Below are positions 6,160 through 6,162 of a DNA stretch of 6,162 nucleotides, piece after piece. Position 1 is the stretch's first letter. Every line of letters begins with the position of its first letter. Source of the DNA: Syntrophus sp. (in: bacteria) (GTDB lineage: Bacteria > Desulfobacterota > Syntrophia > Syntrophales > UBA8958). The stretch is taken from positions 1 through 6,162 of the forward strand of contig DMAT01000246.1 in the NCBI GenBank assembly GCA_003451635.1, given 5' to 3'. A program made the position numbers and the translations under genes. The notes below the pieces were generated by a model. It saw only the letters and a list, made by a program, of their open reading frames with translations. It did not search any database and was not told where the DNA came from.

Positions 6160-6162
6160 TTT

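Larger units (their letters stand above)
5928..6162. other. Non-coding region downstream of ade (right edge)
   Basis: These 235 bp contain no gene I can support. Plus-strand frames are broken by stops or have no plausible start with a ribosome site. A minus-strand frame is open from the right edge into the ade 3' end (stop near 5895), but its translation resembles no family and runs antisense into ade. Just inside the right edge GTG 6131 / ATG 6134 opens a short hydrophobic frame (MAGMAIVVAF) that could begin a membrane protein outside the window, but its ribosome site is poor. The region holds the hairpin at 5935-5953, the palindrome at 6043-6066 and a G-rich periodic stretch at 6133-6159. 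Confidence 0.6.

Noticed and set aside
5893..6162. Minus-strand frame open from the right edge into the ade 3' end
   Set aside because: About 90 codons without stop, but no family features and it would run antisense into ade; the start is outside the window, so it is not called.
6131..6162. Possible start of a membrane protein gene (GTG 6131 or ATG 6134)
   Set aside because: Ten hydrophobic codons are too few, the upstream ribosome site is weak, and the sequence is a low-complexity G-rich repeat.

Overview
The window looks like ordinary chromosome from a Gram-negative bacterium with moderate GC content. Coding density is high, Shine-Dalgarno sequences are strong (AGGAGG, AAGGAG, GAGGAG), and one gene encodes an exported two-PDZ HtrA/DegP-type protease, which implies a periplasm. 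The gene content and protein style suggest a deltaproteobacterial (Desulfobacterota, e.g. Syntrophus-like) host. That is an inference from general resemblance, not a database result. I see no transposase, integrase, tRNA, rRNA, CRISPR array or phage gene.

Layout: two divergent transcription units flank a 137-bp intergenic region at 2038-2174. On the minus strand, reading leftward, is an HtrA/DegP-family serine protease (592-2037). Two nucleotides after its stop begins a GAF-GGDEF protein (589 down to the left edge, truncated there). The protease has a good sigma70-like promoter (TTGACA, 16 nt, TATATA) and an excellent ribosome binding site, which together place its start at 2037 rather than at an upstream in-frame ATG. 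On the plus strand are a patatin-like phospholipase of the RssA/COG1752 type (2175-3170), a two-TM potassium channel with a cytoplasmic RCK/TrkA-N regulatory region (3167-4177, overlapping the previous gene by ATGA), and adenine deaminase, ade (4197-5927, 19 nt after the channel gene). These three are packed like an operon.

How they may work together: the leftward unit joins envelope protein quality control to a probable c-di-GMP signalling enzyme. The rightward unit joins a probable lipid acyl hydrolase, a ligand-gated K+ channel and a purine-salvage enzyme. No pathway links the last three obviously, so the grouping may be convenience or may reflect a membrane/ion/nucleotide stress response. 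That link is speculation until conservation is tested.

After ade, the last 235 bp (5928-6162) carry no gene I can defend. They hold a small GC-rich hairpin just after the ade stop, a striking near-perfect palindrome at 6043-6066 that looks like an operator or a hairpin element, and a short G-rich 9-nt periodicity at the right edge. I found no convincing evidence of a wholly new system. The best leads are the palindrome, the coupled protease/GGDEF pair, and the phospholipase/K+ channel/ade operon.
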